Shown one piece after another: positions 1 to 7,625 of a stretch of 15,607 bases of DNA (positions within the stretch are counted from its first letter, which is position 1; every line of letters starts with the position of its first letter). This DNA is from JBAXEO01 sp964541375 (lineage in GTDB: Bacteria; Actinomycetota; Coriobacteriia; Anaerosomatales; JAAXUF01). A model generated the notes under the pieces. It was not told the DNA's origin, searched no databases, and saw only the letters and a program-made list of their open reading frames with translations. The position numbers and the translations under genes are program-made. The stretch covers positions 1-15,607 of the forward strand of contig CAZIPT010000056.1 in assembly GCA_964541375.1 (NCBI GenBank), read 5' to 3'.

Positions 1-188
1 GGGCGCAAAAGCCACGTCATGTTGCTCATCGCGATCGGCAACGCGAACACCATGGCCAGGGGCGTCCACCAGGCGATCTTGCGGGCAAGACTCATGTCGT
101 CGCGAGCTACTGCCACCTGTTTCTTGGCGGCGGCCGAAACCTTGGAGCTCGGCTTGCGAGAGGATGTCTTGGATGCGGCTTTCGCCAT
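1..188 (-). CDS. Hypothetical membrane protein, N-terminal part only
   Basis: An ATG at 188-186 opens a frame that runs off the window start after 62 codons. An AAGGAG lies 9 bases upstream and touches the TAA of the preceding glycosylphosphotransferase gene, so the two are almost certainly co-transcribed (13-base gap). The first 37 or so residues are rich in Lys, Arg, Ser and Ala and look like a disordered cytoplasmic tail. From about residue 38 (IAWWTPLAMVFALPIA) the sequence becomes hydrophobic, consistent with a first membrane helix. I do not recognise the family. A basic tail followed by a helix is also seen in small cell-division proteins such as CrgA, but no diagnostic motif is visible. 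Its position at the end of a polysaccharide gene run hints at an envelope role; this is inference. Confidence 0.6.
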   Translation of the reverse strand, partial: MAKAASKTSSRKPSSKVSAAAKKQVAVARDDMSLARKIAWWTPLAMVFALPIAMSNMTWLLR

Positions 189-201
189 TTTGGAGTGCTC
201 C

Positions 202-1575
202 TTATCTTGCTCCGCGCCCGGTAAGCACCACGCGCAGAGTCTCGGCGACGATCTGGACGTCCATTGCGAGGTTCTGATGATACATGTAGATGAGGTCGTA
301 CTTTAACTTGCGCTCGGGCGTCGTCGCGTAGCCGCCGCTGACCTGAGCGAGACCTGTGACGCCCGGCTTGATGCTGAACCGCTCGCTGTAGCCGGGAATC
401 TCGGCGACGAACTGCTCGACAAAGAACGGGCGCTCGGGCCGGGGACCGACGAAGCTCATGTCGCCTGCCAGGATGTTGAAGATCTGCGGGAGCTCATCGA
501 TACGCGACTTGCGCAAGAATCGTCCCACCTTGGTGATGCGCGGGTCATCCTCCTCGGCGAGCACCGGCCCGGTGAGCTTCTCGGCGTCCTTTACCATCGT
601 GCGCAGCTTGTACACCGAGAAGGGCTTGCGATGCCGACCGCTCCGTTCCTGCGAAAACAGCAGCGGGAATCCGTCGGTCGCGACGATGGCGATGCACGCG
701 ATGATCAGGATAGGGCTCGTGAGGATGAGAAGGGCCAGCGCGCCGGCGATGTCGATAGTGCGTTTAGCTGCCGCGTAGTAGCGCGGCACGGTCGAGCGCG
801 TTATCTCCATGAGCGGCACGTCGCCCACGACCGCGTCGACGGTGCCGATGAAGATCTCGTAGAGCTCGGGGACGACGTCAACGCGCACGGAGACTTCGTC
901 GGCCAGAACCAGCGACTCCACGAGCTCGCGCAAGGCCACCGGGCTGACGACGATGACGCGATTGGCGTGGGTCCTGCTCGCAATGCTCGCGATGTCGCCA
1001 GCGCAACCGAGCATCGGGAAGCCGCCGATCTCTGCAGGAGTCGCCGAGCATACCTCGACGCTGGGGTCCACCAGACCGACGACGCGCCATCCCCACTTGC
1101 CCCTGAGTTCGACCTGCTGCGCCAGTTCCACAGAGCTCGCGTTGATGCCGACAATCAGCACCTTGTGCACCGGCCATTTGAGCCGACCAAACCGCAGGAA
1201 CACCAACCGCCAGCCCATAAGGAGTACGAGGTCAAGAACCCAGGCGAGCAGGATGGTGGTACGCGCAAACGATGCGGTGCGCTCGCCGCCGAAGAACGCG
1301 ATGGCCGTCGTCACGAGTGCGCCGAGCGTCACCGCAGCAAGAACGCCGCGCGCCACGAGCCAAGCCGTATCGGAGCGCTCAGGGTCGTAGAGTCCGTAGG
1401 TCCATGCGCCGCCCAGGTAGAGCACCGTGATGGCCGGAGCGAGGAAGAGGTAGGCGCCGAAGTTGAAGGCCGGGAGGTTCCCGCCAAAACGAACGAGGAA
1501 CGCGAGCACGTAGCCCGCATTGACCAGAAGGGCGTCGAGGAAGACGGACAGCGCGATGAAGCGGTTACGCGACAC
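202..1575 (-). CDS. Exopolysaccharide polyprenyl glycosylphosphotransferase (WbaP/WcaJ type)
   Basis: This membrane enzyme should transfer a sugar-1-phosphate from a nucleotide sugar to undecaprenyl phosphate, the first committed step of exopolysaccharide or capsule synthesis. The 457 residues show the usual layout: hydrophobic N-terminal segments (about 7-128), a Rossmann-like domain starting at KVLIVG (138-143), another membrane segment (about 273-300), and the C-terminal sugar transferase domain. In the last part I see the FSQERSG stretch (307-313), VYKLRTM (321-327), the catalytic-type Asp-Glu in RIDELPQ (358-364) and FVGPRPE (375-381). Length fits the family. The start is GTG, abutting the TAA of the upstream glycosyltransferase, with a purine-rich GGGGGAGGG site inside that gene's end, so translation is probably coupled. 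The sugar cannot be read from sequence; glucose or galactose are common for this type. Confidence 0.93.
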   Translation of the reverse strand: MSRNRFIALSVFLDALLVNAGYVLAFLVRFGGNLPAFNFGAYLFLAPAITVLYLGGAWTYGLYDPERSDTAWLVARGVLAAVTLGALVTTAIAFFGGERTASFARTTILLAWVLDLVLLMGWRLVFLRFGRLKWPVHKVLIVGINASSVELAQQVELRGKWGWRVVGLVDPSVEVCSATPAEIGGFPMLGCAGDIASIASRTHANRVIVVSPVALRELVESLVLADEVSVRVDVVPELYEIFIGTVDAVVGDVPLMEITRSTVPRYYAAAKRTIDIAGALALLILTSPILIIACIAIVATDGFPLLFSQERSGRHRKPFSVYKLRTMVKDAEKLTGPVLAEEDDPRITKVGRFLRKSRIDELPQIFNILAGDMSFVGPRPERPFFVEQFVAEIPGYSERFSIKPGVTGLAQVSGGYATTPERKLKYDLIYMYHQNLAMDVQIVAETLRVVLTGRGAR

Positions 1576-2739
1576 TTACGCCCTCCCCCTCCTGGCTTCG
1601 TGGATCTCGGCAGCTTCACTGTAGACGGCGCGCATCGACTCGACCATCCGCGCGACCGTGAACTGCGACAGCGCGCGTTGGCGGGCCTGCGCTCCCAAGC
1701 GCTCGCGCAGCGCCTTGTCAGACAGCAGCCGGTCAAGTGCGGCAGCCAGTTCCGGCACGTCTCCCACCGAAACGGTCAGGCCGGTGACGCCGTCTAGGTT
1801 GGCGTACGGCACGCTCGTGGGCAGGTTGGTCGAGACAGCGGGCGTGCCCGCAGCGTGCGCTTCGATCTGCACGAGGCCGAACGCCTCGCTGCTGGCGACG
1901 CTCGGCAGGCAGAACACGTCGGCGGCGCGGTAGTACGCGGACAGCTCATCGTCATCCTGCGGCGGCAAGAAGCTGATGCGCGAGGCCACACCGTTGGCGA
2001 CCGCAATCTCTCGCAGGTCGCCTTCAAGCGGGCCGGTGCCCAGGATGATCAGGTCGGCATCGACGTTGGCCATCGCGCGGACCAGCACGTCGGCACCCTT
2101 GTAGTAGACCAGCCGGCCTACGAAGAGCACGATCTTGCGCCCGTGGTGCTCGGCGCGTATCTGCTCGGCGCGTGCGATCACGGCGGCAGACGGATCCGCG
2201 ATGTCCTCGACGTGCAGGCCGTAGTCGACGATGCGGACCTTCTCGGCGCGGTCGCGCAGGAACGGTGAGTTGTCTCGCAGGTTGGGACTCGAGGTGGTGA
2301 TGAGGTCGACACGGTCAAGGACGCGGTCGAGGAAGGGCTTGTAGGCGGCGAGCATGCGCTTCTGTCGCACGATGTCGCTGTGGTAGCAGAGCACCGTGGT
2401 CACGTCGGGGTGAGCCTGAAGCCACGCGAGCTCACCCCACGGGTAGGGGTTGTGCAGGTTGATCACGTCGGGCGGCGTCTCGGAGCGCATCTGCATCGTG
2501 AGCTCGCCCGCCATTCCCAGAGCGATGGGCGCCGAGGAGAGCGCGAACTGCCGAGGCAACCTGACCACGTCAACCCCGGCGATGGTCTCCTCGGCACGGG
2601 AACGCGCCTCGTTGCTGACAACAGCGGTGACCTGAGCACCTGCGTGCTCGACGAGCCCCTCCGACAGGTAGCGGACGACCGTCTCCACGCCGCCCAGATG
2701 CGGCGGGTAGTAGTACTTGTTCACCATGGTCACGCGCAA
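1576..2739 (-). CDS. Glycosyltransferase family 4 (GT-B fold)
   Basis: A retaining glycosyltransferase that should add a sugar from a nucleotide donor to the growing lipid-linked glycan at the inner face of the membrane. The N-terminal acceptor domain has the glycine-rich PPHLGGVET loop. The C-terminal donor domain shows FVGRLVYYKG, with Arg and Lys for the donor phosphates, and SSEAFGLVQIEAHA, the EX7E motif typical of GT4. Start choice: TTG at 2739-2737 has AAGGA 7 bases upstream and gives an N-terminus of M-R-V-T-M-V-N-K, usual for the family. A longer frame from TTG at 2757 lacks a well-spaced site, and an ATG at 2727 is also possible. It sits between the sugar phosphomutase and the priming phosphotransferase, with no gap to the latter, so a shared operon is very likely. 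The exact sugar and linkage are unknown. Confidence 0.9.
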   Translation of the reverse strand: MRVTMVNKYYYPPHLGGVETVVRYLSEGLVEHAGAQVTAVVSNEARSRAEETIAGVDVVRLPRQFALSSAPIALGMAGELTMQMRSETPPDVINLHNPYPWGELAWLQAHPDVTTVLCYHSDIVRQKRMLAAYKPFLDRVLDRVDLITTSSPNLRDNSPFLRDRAEKVRIVDYGLHVEDIADPSAAVIARAEQIRAEHHGRKIVLFVGRLVYYKGADVLVRAMANVDADLIILGTGPLEGDLREIAVANGVASRISFLPPQDDDELSAYYRAADVFCLPSVASSEAFGLVQIEAHAAGTPAVSTNLPTSVPYANLDGVTGLTVSVGDVPELAAALDRLLSDKALRERLGAQARQRALSQFTVARMVESMRAVYSEAAEIHEARRGRA

Positions 2740-2775
2740 AGGGCGATCCTTCGGCAAAGGCGTGATCGCTCTCCC

Positions 2776-4164
2776 CTAGCCTTCGACCAGCGCGCGGCCC
2801 GCGGCCAGCAGGTCATCGACGACGCCTGCCGAGGAGGCCTCGGCGTACACGCGCACGAGCGGCTCGGTACCCGACGGGCGCAGCAGCAGCCACGCGTCAT
2901 CGGCCAGCAGGAACTTCACGCCGTCGGCACGCACGATGTCGAGCACGGCGATACCGGCGATGTCGCTGGGGGCGAGCCCCGGCGCGCGAGCCAAGAACGC
3001 GTCCTTGACCGCGGGCGCGAGCTTCATGTCGTAGCGGCTGTACTCCATCGGACCGGTGATCGCGAGCATGTCGTCGACCAGCTCGCCCAGGCCCTTGCCG
3101 CGTTGCGCCATCATCTCGGTGAGCATGAGCGACATCAGCAGGCCGTCGCGCTCGCGCACGTGGCTCGGGATACCGATGCCGCCACTCTCTTCCCCACCCA
3201 GGAGAACGTCGCCCTTGACCATCTCGTTGTAGATCCACTTGAAGCCGATGGGGGTGGTGGTGACTTCGAGCCCCAGCGTCGCGGCGTAGCGGTCCACGAG
3301 CACCGACGTCGAGAGCGTCTTGACCAGGCGGCCGGTCAGGCCTTTGTCCTGCACGAGGTGCGCTGCAACGAGCCCGATGATGCGGTGCGGGCTCACGAAG
3401 TTGCCGTTGCGGTCCACCGCGCCGATACGGTCGGCGTCGCCGTCGGTCACGAAAGCGGCGTCGCGGCCCTCGGCCTTGACGAGATCGGCGGTCGAGTCGA
3501 TCCACGGCGGGATGGGCTCTGGGTGCAGTCCGCCGAAGCCCGGATTTCGCTCGCCATGCACCTCGAGAACGTCGACACCCAGGGAGCGGAGCGTGTTGGC
3601 GAGGTACGTCTGGCCGGCGCCGAACAGTGGATCGACGACCACGCGTAGGTTCGCCGAGCGGATCGCCTCAGCGTCGACCATGCCGAGCAGGTTCTCAAGA
3701 TACGGGCCGACGAGGTCTACGGTCTCGAAAACGCCGGGCGTCATCGGCGCGTCGGGCAGCAGTTCGGCCTCGACGCGGTTGGTGAACTCGACCGGGGAAG
3801 CCCCGCCGTCGGCCATGCGCAGCTTGAAGCCCAGGTACTCGGCGGGGTTGTGGCTCGCGGTCAGCATGACCCCACCGACGGCGGCCTCGTCGCGCGCCAC
3901 CGAGAAGCAGAGCGCGGGGGTGGGCAGGTAGCGGTCGGAGACCTTCACGGTCAGGCCGTGGCCTGCCATGACCTCGGCTGCAGCAGCGGCGAAACTGCCC
4001 GCCTCGAAGCGAGTGTCGTAGCCCACGAGGATCGTGCCGCCGGGATGCTCGGCGGCGAAGACACGGGCGGCGGCGTCGGCGACTCTGCGCAGCGAGTCGT
4101 AGGTGAAATCGGCGCCGATCACCGCGCGCCAGCCATCGGTGCCAAAGTGGATGTCAGTGGTCAT
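2776..4164 (-). CDS. Phosphoglucomutase/phosphomannomutase family protein
   Basis: An alpha-D-phosphohexomutase that interconverts hexose-6-phosphate and hexose-1-phosphate in the cytoplasm, feeding nucleotide-sugar synthesis. All four signature loops are visible in the 462 residues: TASHNP (102-107) with the phosphorylated Ser104, the metal-binding DGDADR (241-246), the sugar-recognition loop GGEESGG (323-329), and the phosphate-binding RPSGTEP (429-435). The N-terminal FGTDGWR (7-13) is also typical. The start is ATG, with GGAGGG about 12 bases upstream. It lies inside a glycan gene run, so its product is probably sugar-1-phosphate for the neighbouring transferases. Substrate preference (glucose, mannose or glucosamine phosphate) cannot be told from these motifs; GGEESGG and the overall length argue against GlmM but do not exclude it. 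A 120-base gap separates it from the upstream transferase gene. Confidence 0.93.
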   Translation of the reverse strand: MTTDIHFGTDGWRAVIGADFTYDSLRRVADAAARVFAAEHPGGTILVGYDTRFEAGSFAAAAAEVMAGHGLTVKVSDRYLPTPALCFSVARDEAAVGGVMLTASHNPAEYLGFKLRMADGGASPVEFTNRVEAELLPDAPMTPGVFETVDLVGPYLENLLGMVDAEAIRSANLRVVVDPLFGAGQTYLANTLRSLGVDVLEVHGERNPGFGGLHPEPIPPWIDSTADLVKAEGRDAAFVTDGDADRIGAVDRNGNFVSPHRIIGLVAAHLVQDKGLTGRLVKTLSTSVLVDRYAATLGLEVTTTPIGFKWIYNEMVKGDVLLGGEESGGIGIPSHVRERDGLLMSLMLTEMMAQRGKGLGELVDDMLAITGPMEYSRYDMKLAPAVKDAFLARAPGLAPSDIAGIAVLDIVRADGVKFLLADDAWLLLRPSGTEPLVRVYAEASSAGVVDDLLAAGRALVEG

Positions 4165-4284
4165 GGGAGTGGTACGCCCTCCGTCGGGAAGCAGGACTGC
4201 TTCATCATGCCGAAAAAGGCCGACGGCGGCTACCGATACCGGCGTATTGCGGACCTCTCGGGAGCCACGCGTCAGCGCGCGATG
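4165..4284 (-). other. Intergenic region between the upstream GT4 gene and the phosphohexomutase
   Basis: This 120-base gap holds two weak structures. First, GAAGCAG-GA-CTGCTTC at 4188-4203 is a perfect 7+7 inverted repeat with a 2-base centre, about 24 bases before the mutase start; the centre is too tight for a good RNA hairpin, so an operator-like site is more plausible. Second, on the minus strand a 4-base GCCG/CGGC stem with a 4-base loop (4219-4230) is followed by CTTTTT (4213-4218), a poor terminator or attenuator candidate. I see no convincing -35/-10 pair. Confidence 0.3.
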
Positions 4285-5361
4285 CTAGCGCAGTACCGCC
4301 CGGTACGCCTCGACGGTCAGCTCAGCGGTGCGCGCCCAGGAGAACTCAGTGGTGCGCGTGCGTCCCGCAGCGACGAGCCGGTTGCGGAGGTCCGTGTCGT
4401 TCAGCAGCTGTTGCAACGCCGCGGCGAGCGCCGCGGCGTTCCCCGGCTCGAACAAGAGCGCCGCATCGCCTACGACCTCCGGCAGCGACGCCGCACGAGC
4501 GACCACCACCGGCGTCCCGAACGCCATCGCCTCGAGCGGCGGCAGTCCGAAACCCTCGTAGAGCGAAGGGAATGCGAAGGCGGCTGAGCCGGCGTAGAGA
4601 GCCCGCAGCTCTGCGTCGGTAACTCGGCCGGTGAATCGCACGCGCGAGCGGTGCGGGGAGTCCATGTGAGCGTTGACGTAGTCATCGTTCTCACCGCCCA
4701 CAAGAAGCAGCTCGAGGCTGGGATCGCCGTCCGCAACAATCGCAAATGCCGACAGGAGCGTGGGAAGGTCCTTACTGGCCTTGGTGCAGCCCATGCTCAG
4801 GATGTAACGGCCACCCTCTGGGACCAGCCCCGTCGGAATCGCCCCAATCGCGGCCGACGAGAAATAGTCCACCGCCTCGGGGGTGATCCAGACTTTCCCA
4901 CGCGCGATGGAATAGCGCGATGTCACATCGTCGGCTGTGCACTTCGAGGGCACGACGATGGCGTCGGCGATTCTCGCTGTTCGCGCATTGAGCGCGCTGT
5001 AGATCGCTCGCTTCGCCGCACTCGGCATCACGCCCGGGACGATGACAGGGGTGAAGTCGTGCAACGTAACGACCAGGGGGTGCACCGCAGGAAACGGCGT
5101 GGGGAAGTGCATGCAGTGAGTGAGTTCCGGCTTGATGCGACGTACTGCGGTCCCGAGACTCCATGCGCCCATCGGTGTGAATGGATTGCCCCTCGCGGCG
5201 TGACGCTCGAAACTCGACAACGACTGCGGGACCGGCTTGCCCTCGGCCACGACCAGCACCGGCTCGATGTCACCGCGCTCAGACAGAGCGCGCGTGAGCG
5301 CCGCGGTGTAGCGACCCACACCGGTCCAGTTGGCCATTCGGCAGTCCAGAGCAACCCGCAA
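4285..5361 (-). CDS. Glycosyltransferase family 4 (mannosyltransferase-like)
   Basis: A second GT-B retaining glycosyltransferase for the same glycan pathway. The N-terminus M-R-V-A-L-D-C-R with N-W-T-G-V-G-R-Y-T at 11-19 is the acceptor-domain loop common in GT4 enzymes of the mannosyltransferase (WbaZ/MtfB-like) branch. HDFTPVIVPG (101-110) and VPSKCTADD (137-145) follow, and the donor domain has SLYEGFGLPPLEAMA (266-280), the EX7E pair at Glu269 and Glu277. In the usual G-x4-R-K-N element the Arg position appears to be Ser196 (GCTKASKDL). Start choice: TTG at 5361-5359 has AGGAG 5 bases upstream; the frame extends back to a TTG at 5430 and an ATG at 5379, but neither has a ribosome binding site. 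The resulting 358 residues fit the family. It is the first gene of the polysaccharide run, 205 bases from the preceding deacetylase gene. Confidence 0.9.
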   Translation of the reverse strand: MRVALDCRMANWTGVGRYTAALTRALSERGDIEPVLVVAEGKPVPQSLSSFERHAARGNPFTPMGAWSLGTAVRRIKPELTHCMHFPTPFPAVHPLVVTLHDFTPVIVPGVMPSAAKRAIYSALNARTARIADAIVVPSKCTADDVTSRYSIARGKVWITPEAVDYFSSAAIGAIPTGLVPEGGRYILSMGCTKASKDLPTLLSAFAIVADGDPSLELLLVGGENDDYVNAHMDSPHRSRVRFTGRVTDAELRALYAGSAAFAFPSLYEGFGLPPLEAMAFGTPVVVARAASLPEVVGDAALLFEPGNAAALAAALQQLLNDTDLRNRLVAAGRTRTTEFSWARTAELTVEAYRAVLR

Positions 5362-5566
5362 GGAGACTCCTGTATCCATAGACCAGGGCGCCGAGAACAA
5401 GCGCGGTGTCGCCCTTGGCGCGATGAACAATCTGTGACGTCTAGATGGTCAGGATACGGTTGTTGCCGACCGATGGCGAGGTGAGGCCCGGTTTGCGGGC
5501 TGCGTGGACTCGAGAAGCTGTGAACTCAGAGGCAGCGTCACGGGAACCGTGCCGAACGTGCGCCAC
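5362..5566. other. Intergenic region before the polysaccharide gene run
   Basis: These 205 bases separate the stop of the deacetylase gene from the preferred TTG start of the first glycosyltransferase gene. Apart from the AGGAG site next to that start I see no strong promoter hexamers. CACGG-GAA-CCGTG (about 5539-5551) could form a short 5-base GC stem without a T tract, which is too weak to call as a terminator. No small gene with a ribosome binding site is evident on either strand. Confidence 0.3.
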
Positions 5567-6337
5567 TCAGCGGCCCCGTGTCGCAGGCGCGACGTCTGCC
5601 CGTGCGACCGGCGTCTTGCGACCCCCGGACCGGAATTCCTCAGGGGTCGCAAAGCAAAAGCCCCTGGCCCTGAGTTCGCGGACGATATCTGGTAGGTCTT
5701 GAACCAGGTACCTGCCATTGTCGTTGCCGTCATGCATCAGAATCACGTCGCCCGGCTTCACGCGCGAAACAAGCGCGCTCACGCGATCCTCGTGGCTCAT
5801 AACCGCTCTCCTGTGGCCCGCAGCCGTCGGCTCAGTCCTGATCAACTTGTCGTACGCGACGCTCCACAGCAGGTACTCACCCTGATTGTCAGCCCAGCTC
5901 ACGGTCGAGGGCCAGGCCTGCCCCCGCGGGGCACGGTAGTAGCCTGCGCCGGTGTTGTAGTTGACCGGGAGCACCGCTTTGCCCCGTTCGAACTCCGCGA
6001 CCTGCTGCTGGGGCGGCATCCGATTCATACGCCCGTGAGAGTACGTGTGGTATCCGACGAGGTGGCCCGAGTAGTCCATGCGCTCCCCATCCGCCTCGAC
6101 CTTCGTGCCGATCAGGAAGAACGTGCCCGGCACGTCTTCCTCGGACAGAATTCGAAGGACTTCCGGAGTGTAGCGTGGGTCAGGGCCGTCATCGAACGTG
6201 AGAGCGACCACCCTCTCCTGCGTGGGGAGAGTCCGAATCGAGCGATCCGCCCCGCTGCCGTGGGCGAGCACCGCCATGGCGCACGAAACCAGTGCGATGG
6301 CGGACAGAACCATGCCGAACAAGGCGAAGCGCCTCAC
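5567..6337 (-). CDS. Polysaccharide deacetylase (NodB domain), predicted lipoprotein
   Basis: A carbohydrate esterase family 4 enzyme, expected to remove N- or O-acetyl groups from peptidoglycan or another glycan outside the cytoplasm. The NodB motifs are present: TFDDGPD (47-53) with the catalytic-base and metal Asp pair 49/50, HTYSH (97-101) as the His-x3-His zinc site, RAPRG (135-139), and ILMHDG (199-204) with the late His202. The N-terminus starts with Met-Arg-Arg, then a hydrophobic stretch ending LVSC at 16-19, which matches a lipobox; Cys19 would be lipidated and anchor the protein. The GTG start overlaps the lipA TGA by 4 bases (GTGA) and has GGAGG 9-10 bases upstream, inside lipA. 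So it is the last gene of the lpdA-ridA-lipA operon, an unexpected partner for lipoate enzymes. The true substrate is unknown. Confidence 0.9.
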   Translation of the reverse strand: MRRFALFGMVLSAIALVSCAMAVLAHGSGADRSIRTLPTQERVVALTFDDGPDPRYTPEVLRILSEEDVPGTFFLIGTKVEADGERMDYSGHLVGYHTYSHGRMNRMPPQQQVAEFERGKAVLPVNYNTGAGYYRAPRGQAWPSTVSWADNQGEYLLWSVAYDKLIRTEPTAAGHRRAVMSHEDRVSALVSRVKPGDVILMHDGNDNGRYLVQDLPDIVRELRARGFCFATPEEFRSGGRKTPVARADVAPATRGR

Positions 6338-7215
6338 GCCTTCACACCTCCGCCGGATGCCAGCTCGTCCGCGCGGTAGCTCGAACGTACGAATGGTGCA
6401 CTCGCCACAGCAGTGAACCCGAGCCGGTACGCCTCGCGCGCCAGCCGACCGAAGACCTGCGGCTCCACGAACTCGGTGACCGGCAGGTGCGCCGGGCTGG
6501 GTCGCAGGTACTGGCCGAGGGTGAGCATGCTGACCCCCTGGGCAAGCAGATCGGCCATGACTTCGACTACTTCAGCAGGGGTCTCGCCGAGTCCGAGCAT
6601 CAGCCCCGATTTCGTCGGCACGCCGGGCCGCGTATCGTGCACGCGCGCCAGCACGCCCAGAGACCGGCCATAGTCGGCTCCCGGCCGAACCTCAGCGTAC
6701 AGACGTGGAACGGTCTCGAGGTTGTGGTTGAACACGTCAGGCTCTGCCGCGGCGACGGTGTCAACGTCGACGAAACGCCCGGCAAAGTCGCTGGTCAGAA
6801 CCTCGACCGCCGCGTCAGGAACGGCGGTGCGCACCGCTCGGATCACCTCGACGAAGTGCGCCGCACCCCCATCGGCGAGGTCGTCGCGCGTGACCGAGGT
6901 GATGACCACGTGGCGCAGCCCGAGCTTGGCGGCCGCCTCGCCCACTCTGCGGGGCTCGTCAGCGTCAAGCGGCGAAGGGGTTCGCGTTTCGACCGCGCAG
7001 AAGCGACACCCGCGTGTACAGGAGTCGCCCATGATCAGGAACGTCGCGGTCCCCGCCGAGAAGCACTCGCCCCGGTTGGGGCATTTCGCCGACTGGCACA
7101 CTGTGTTCAGCGACAGCTCGTCGAGCATCTCGGCGACGGCGATCGCCTGACCGGGCTGCGCGATGGGCCTGCGCAGCCACGCAGGGAGTCGCCGGGTGCT
7201 CGTCTCAGCCGCCAC
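6334..7215 (-). CDS. lipA: Lipoyl synthase
   Basis: A radical SAM enzyme that inserts two sulfur atoms into protein-bound octanoyl groups to make lipoyl cofactor. Both iron-sulfur sites are readable (numbering from the GTG at 7215): the auxiliary cluster C-x4-C-x5-C at Cys40, Cys45 and Cys51 (CQSAKCPNRGEC), and the radical SAM C-x3-C-x2-C at 66, 70 and 73 (CTRGCRFC). The C-terminal RSSY (277-280) provides the unusual serine ligand of the auxiliary cluster. Start choice: GTG at 7215 gives a short lead into RRLPAWLRRP, as in other LipA proteins, and an 11-base overlap with ridA. An ATG at 7254 would add 13 mostly Arg/Ser residues and deepen the overlap to 50 bases; neither has a clear ribosome binding site. 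No lipB or lplA is nearby, so the octanoyl donor step must be encoded elsewhere. Confidence 0.95.
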   Translation of the reverse strand: MAAETSTRRLPAWLRRPIAQPGQAIAVAEMLDELSLNTVCQSAKCPNRGECFSAGTATFLIMGDSCTRGCRFCAVETRTPSPLDADEPRRVGEAAAKLGLRHVVITSVTRDDLADGGAAHFVEVIRAVRTAVPDAAVEVLTSDFAGRFVDVDTVAAAEPDVFNHNLETVPRLYAEVRPGADYGRSLGVLARVHDTRPGVPTKSGLMLGLGETPAEVVEVMADLLAQGVSMLTLGQYLRPSPAHLPVTEFVEPQVFGRLAREAYRLGFTAVASAPFVRSSYRADELASGGGVKA

Positions 7216-7600
7216 TGGTGTGGGCCGCGATCGCCTCGATCTCGACCCGCGCATTCACGGGAAGACCGGCGACCGCGACGGTGGAACGCGCTGGGAACGG
7301 GGCCGAGAAGTGCTCGGCGTAGACCTCGTTCATCTTTGCGAAGTCGGCCATGTCAGTGAGAAAGACCGTGGTCTTGACCACGTCGCTCAGCGTCAGTCCG
7401 TCCGCCTCCAGCACGGCCGAGAGGTTCGCGAGCGCCTGGCGCGTCTGGCATCCGACGCAGCCTTCGACCAGCTCGCCCGTGGCCGGCACGATAGGCGTCT
7501 GACCCGAGCAGTAGGTGAAGTGGCCGACTTTTACCGCTGCCGAATAGGGGCCGAGCGCCTTGGGCGCCTTGTCGGCGACGATGGCTTGCTTATCGGGCAT
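7205..7600 (-). CDS. ridA: RidA-family enamine/imine deaminase
   Basis: A YjgF/YER057c/UK114-family protein that hydrolyses reactive enamine/imine intermediates such as 2-aminoacrylate, protecting pyridoxal-phosphate enzymes. At 131 residues it has the family's usual length. ALGPYS (15-20), CSGQTP (31-36) and the substrate-binding Arg105 in ARSTVAV (104-110) with Glu120 in ARVEIEA place it in the active RidA subgroup. The ATG at 7600 has GGAG 6 bases upstream; the frame extends 19 codons further but without support. It lies 25 bases after lpdA and overlaps lipA, so it is part of the same transcript. An extra Cys pair, C48-x2-C51, sits in the segment before the first helix and is not a usual catalytic feature. 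The link with lipoate enzymes might reflect glycine/serine metabolism; this is inference. Confidence 0.93.
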   Translation of the reverse strand: MPDKQAIVADKAPKALGPYSAAVKVGHFTYCSGQTPIVPATGELVEGCVGCQTRQALANLSAVLEADGLTLSDVVKTTVFLTDMADFAKMNEVYAEHFSAPFPARSTVAVAGLPVNARVEIEAIAAHTSGG

Positions 7601-7625
7601 GGAGTTCTCCTTGAGTTGTGGCGGA

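Noticed and set aside
631..1797. Open frame of 388 codons on the plus strand
   Set aside because: Antisense to the glycosylphosphotransferase and GT4 genes, Arg/His/Asp-rich without a domain, and no ribosome binding site.
2380..3648. Long open frame of 422 codons on the plus strand
   Set aside because: It lies antisense to the GT4 and phosphohexomutase genes, both of which have full motif sets. Its His/Arg/Gly/Val-rich translation has no motif and is the usual mirror of GC-rich coding DNA.
4213..4230. Terminator after the upstream GT4 gene
   Set aside because: The stem is only 4 base pairs before a five-T tract; too weak to call with confidence.
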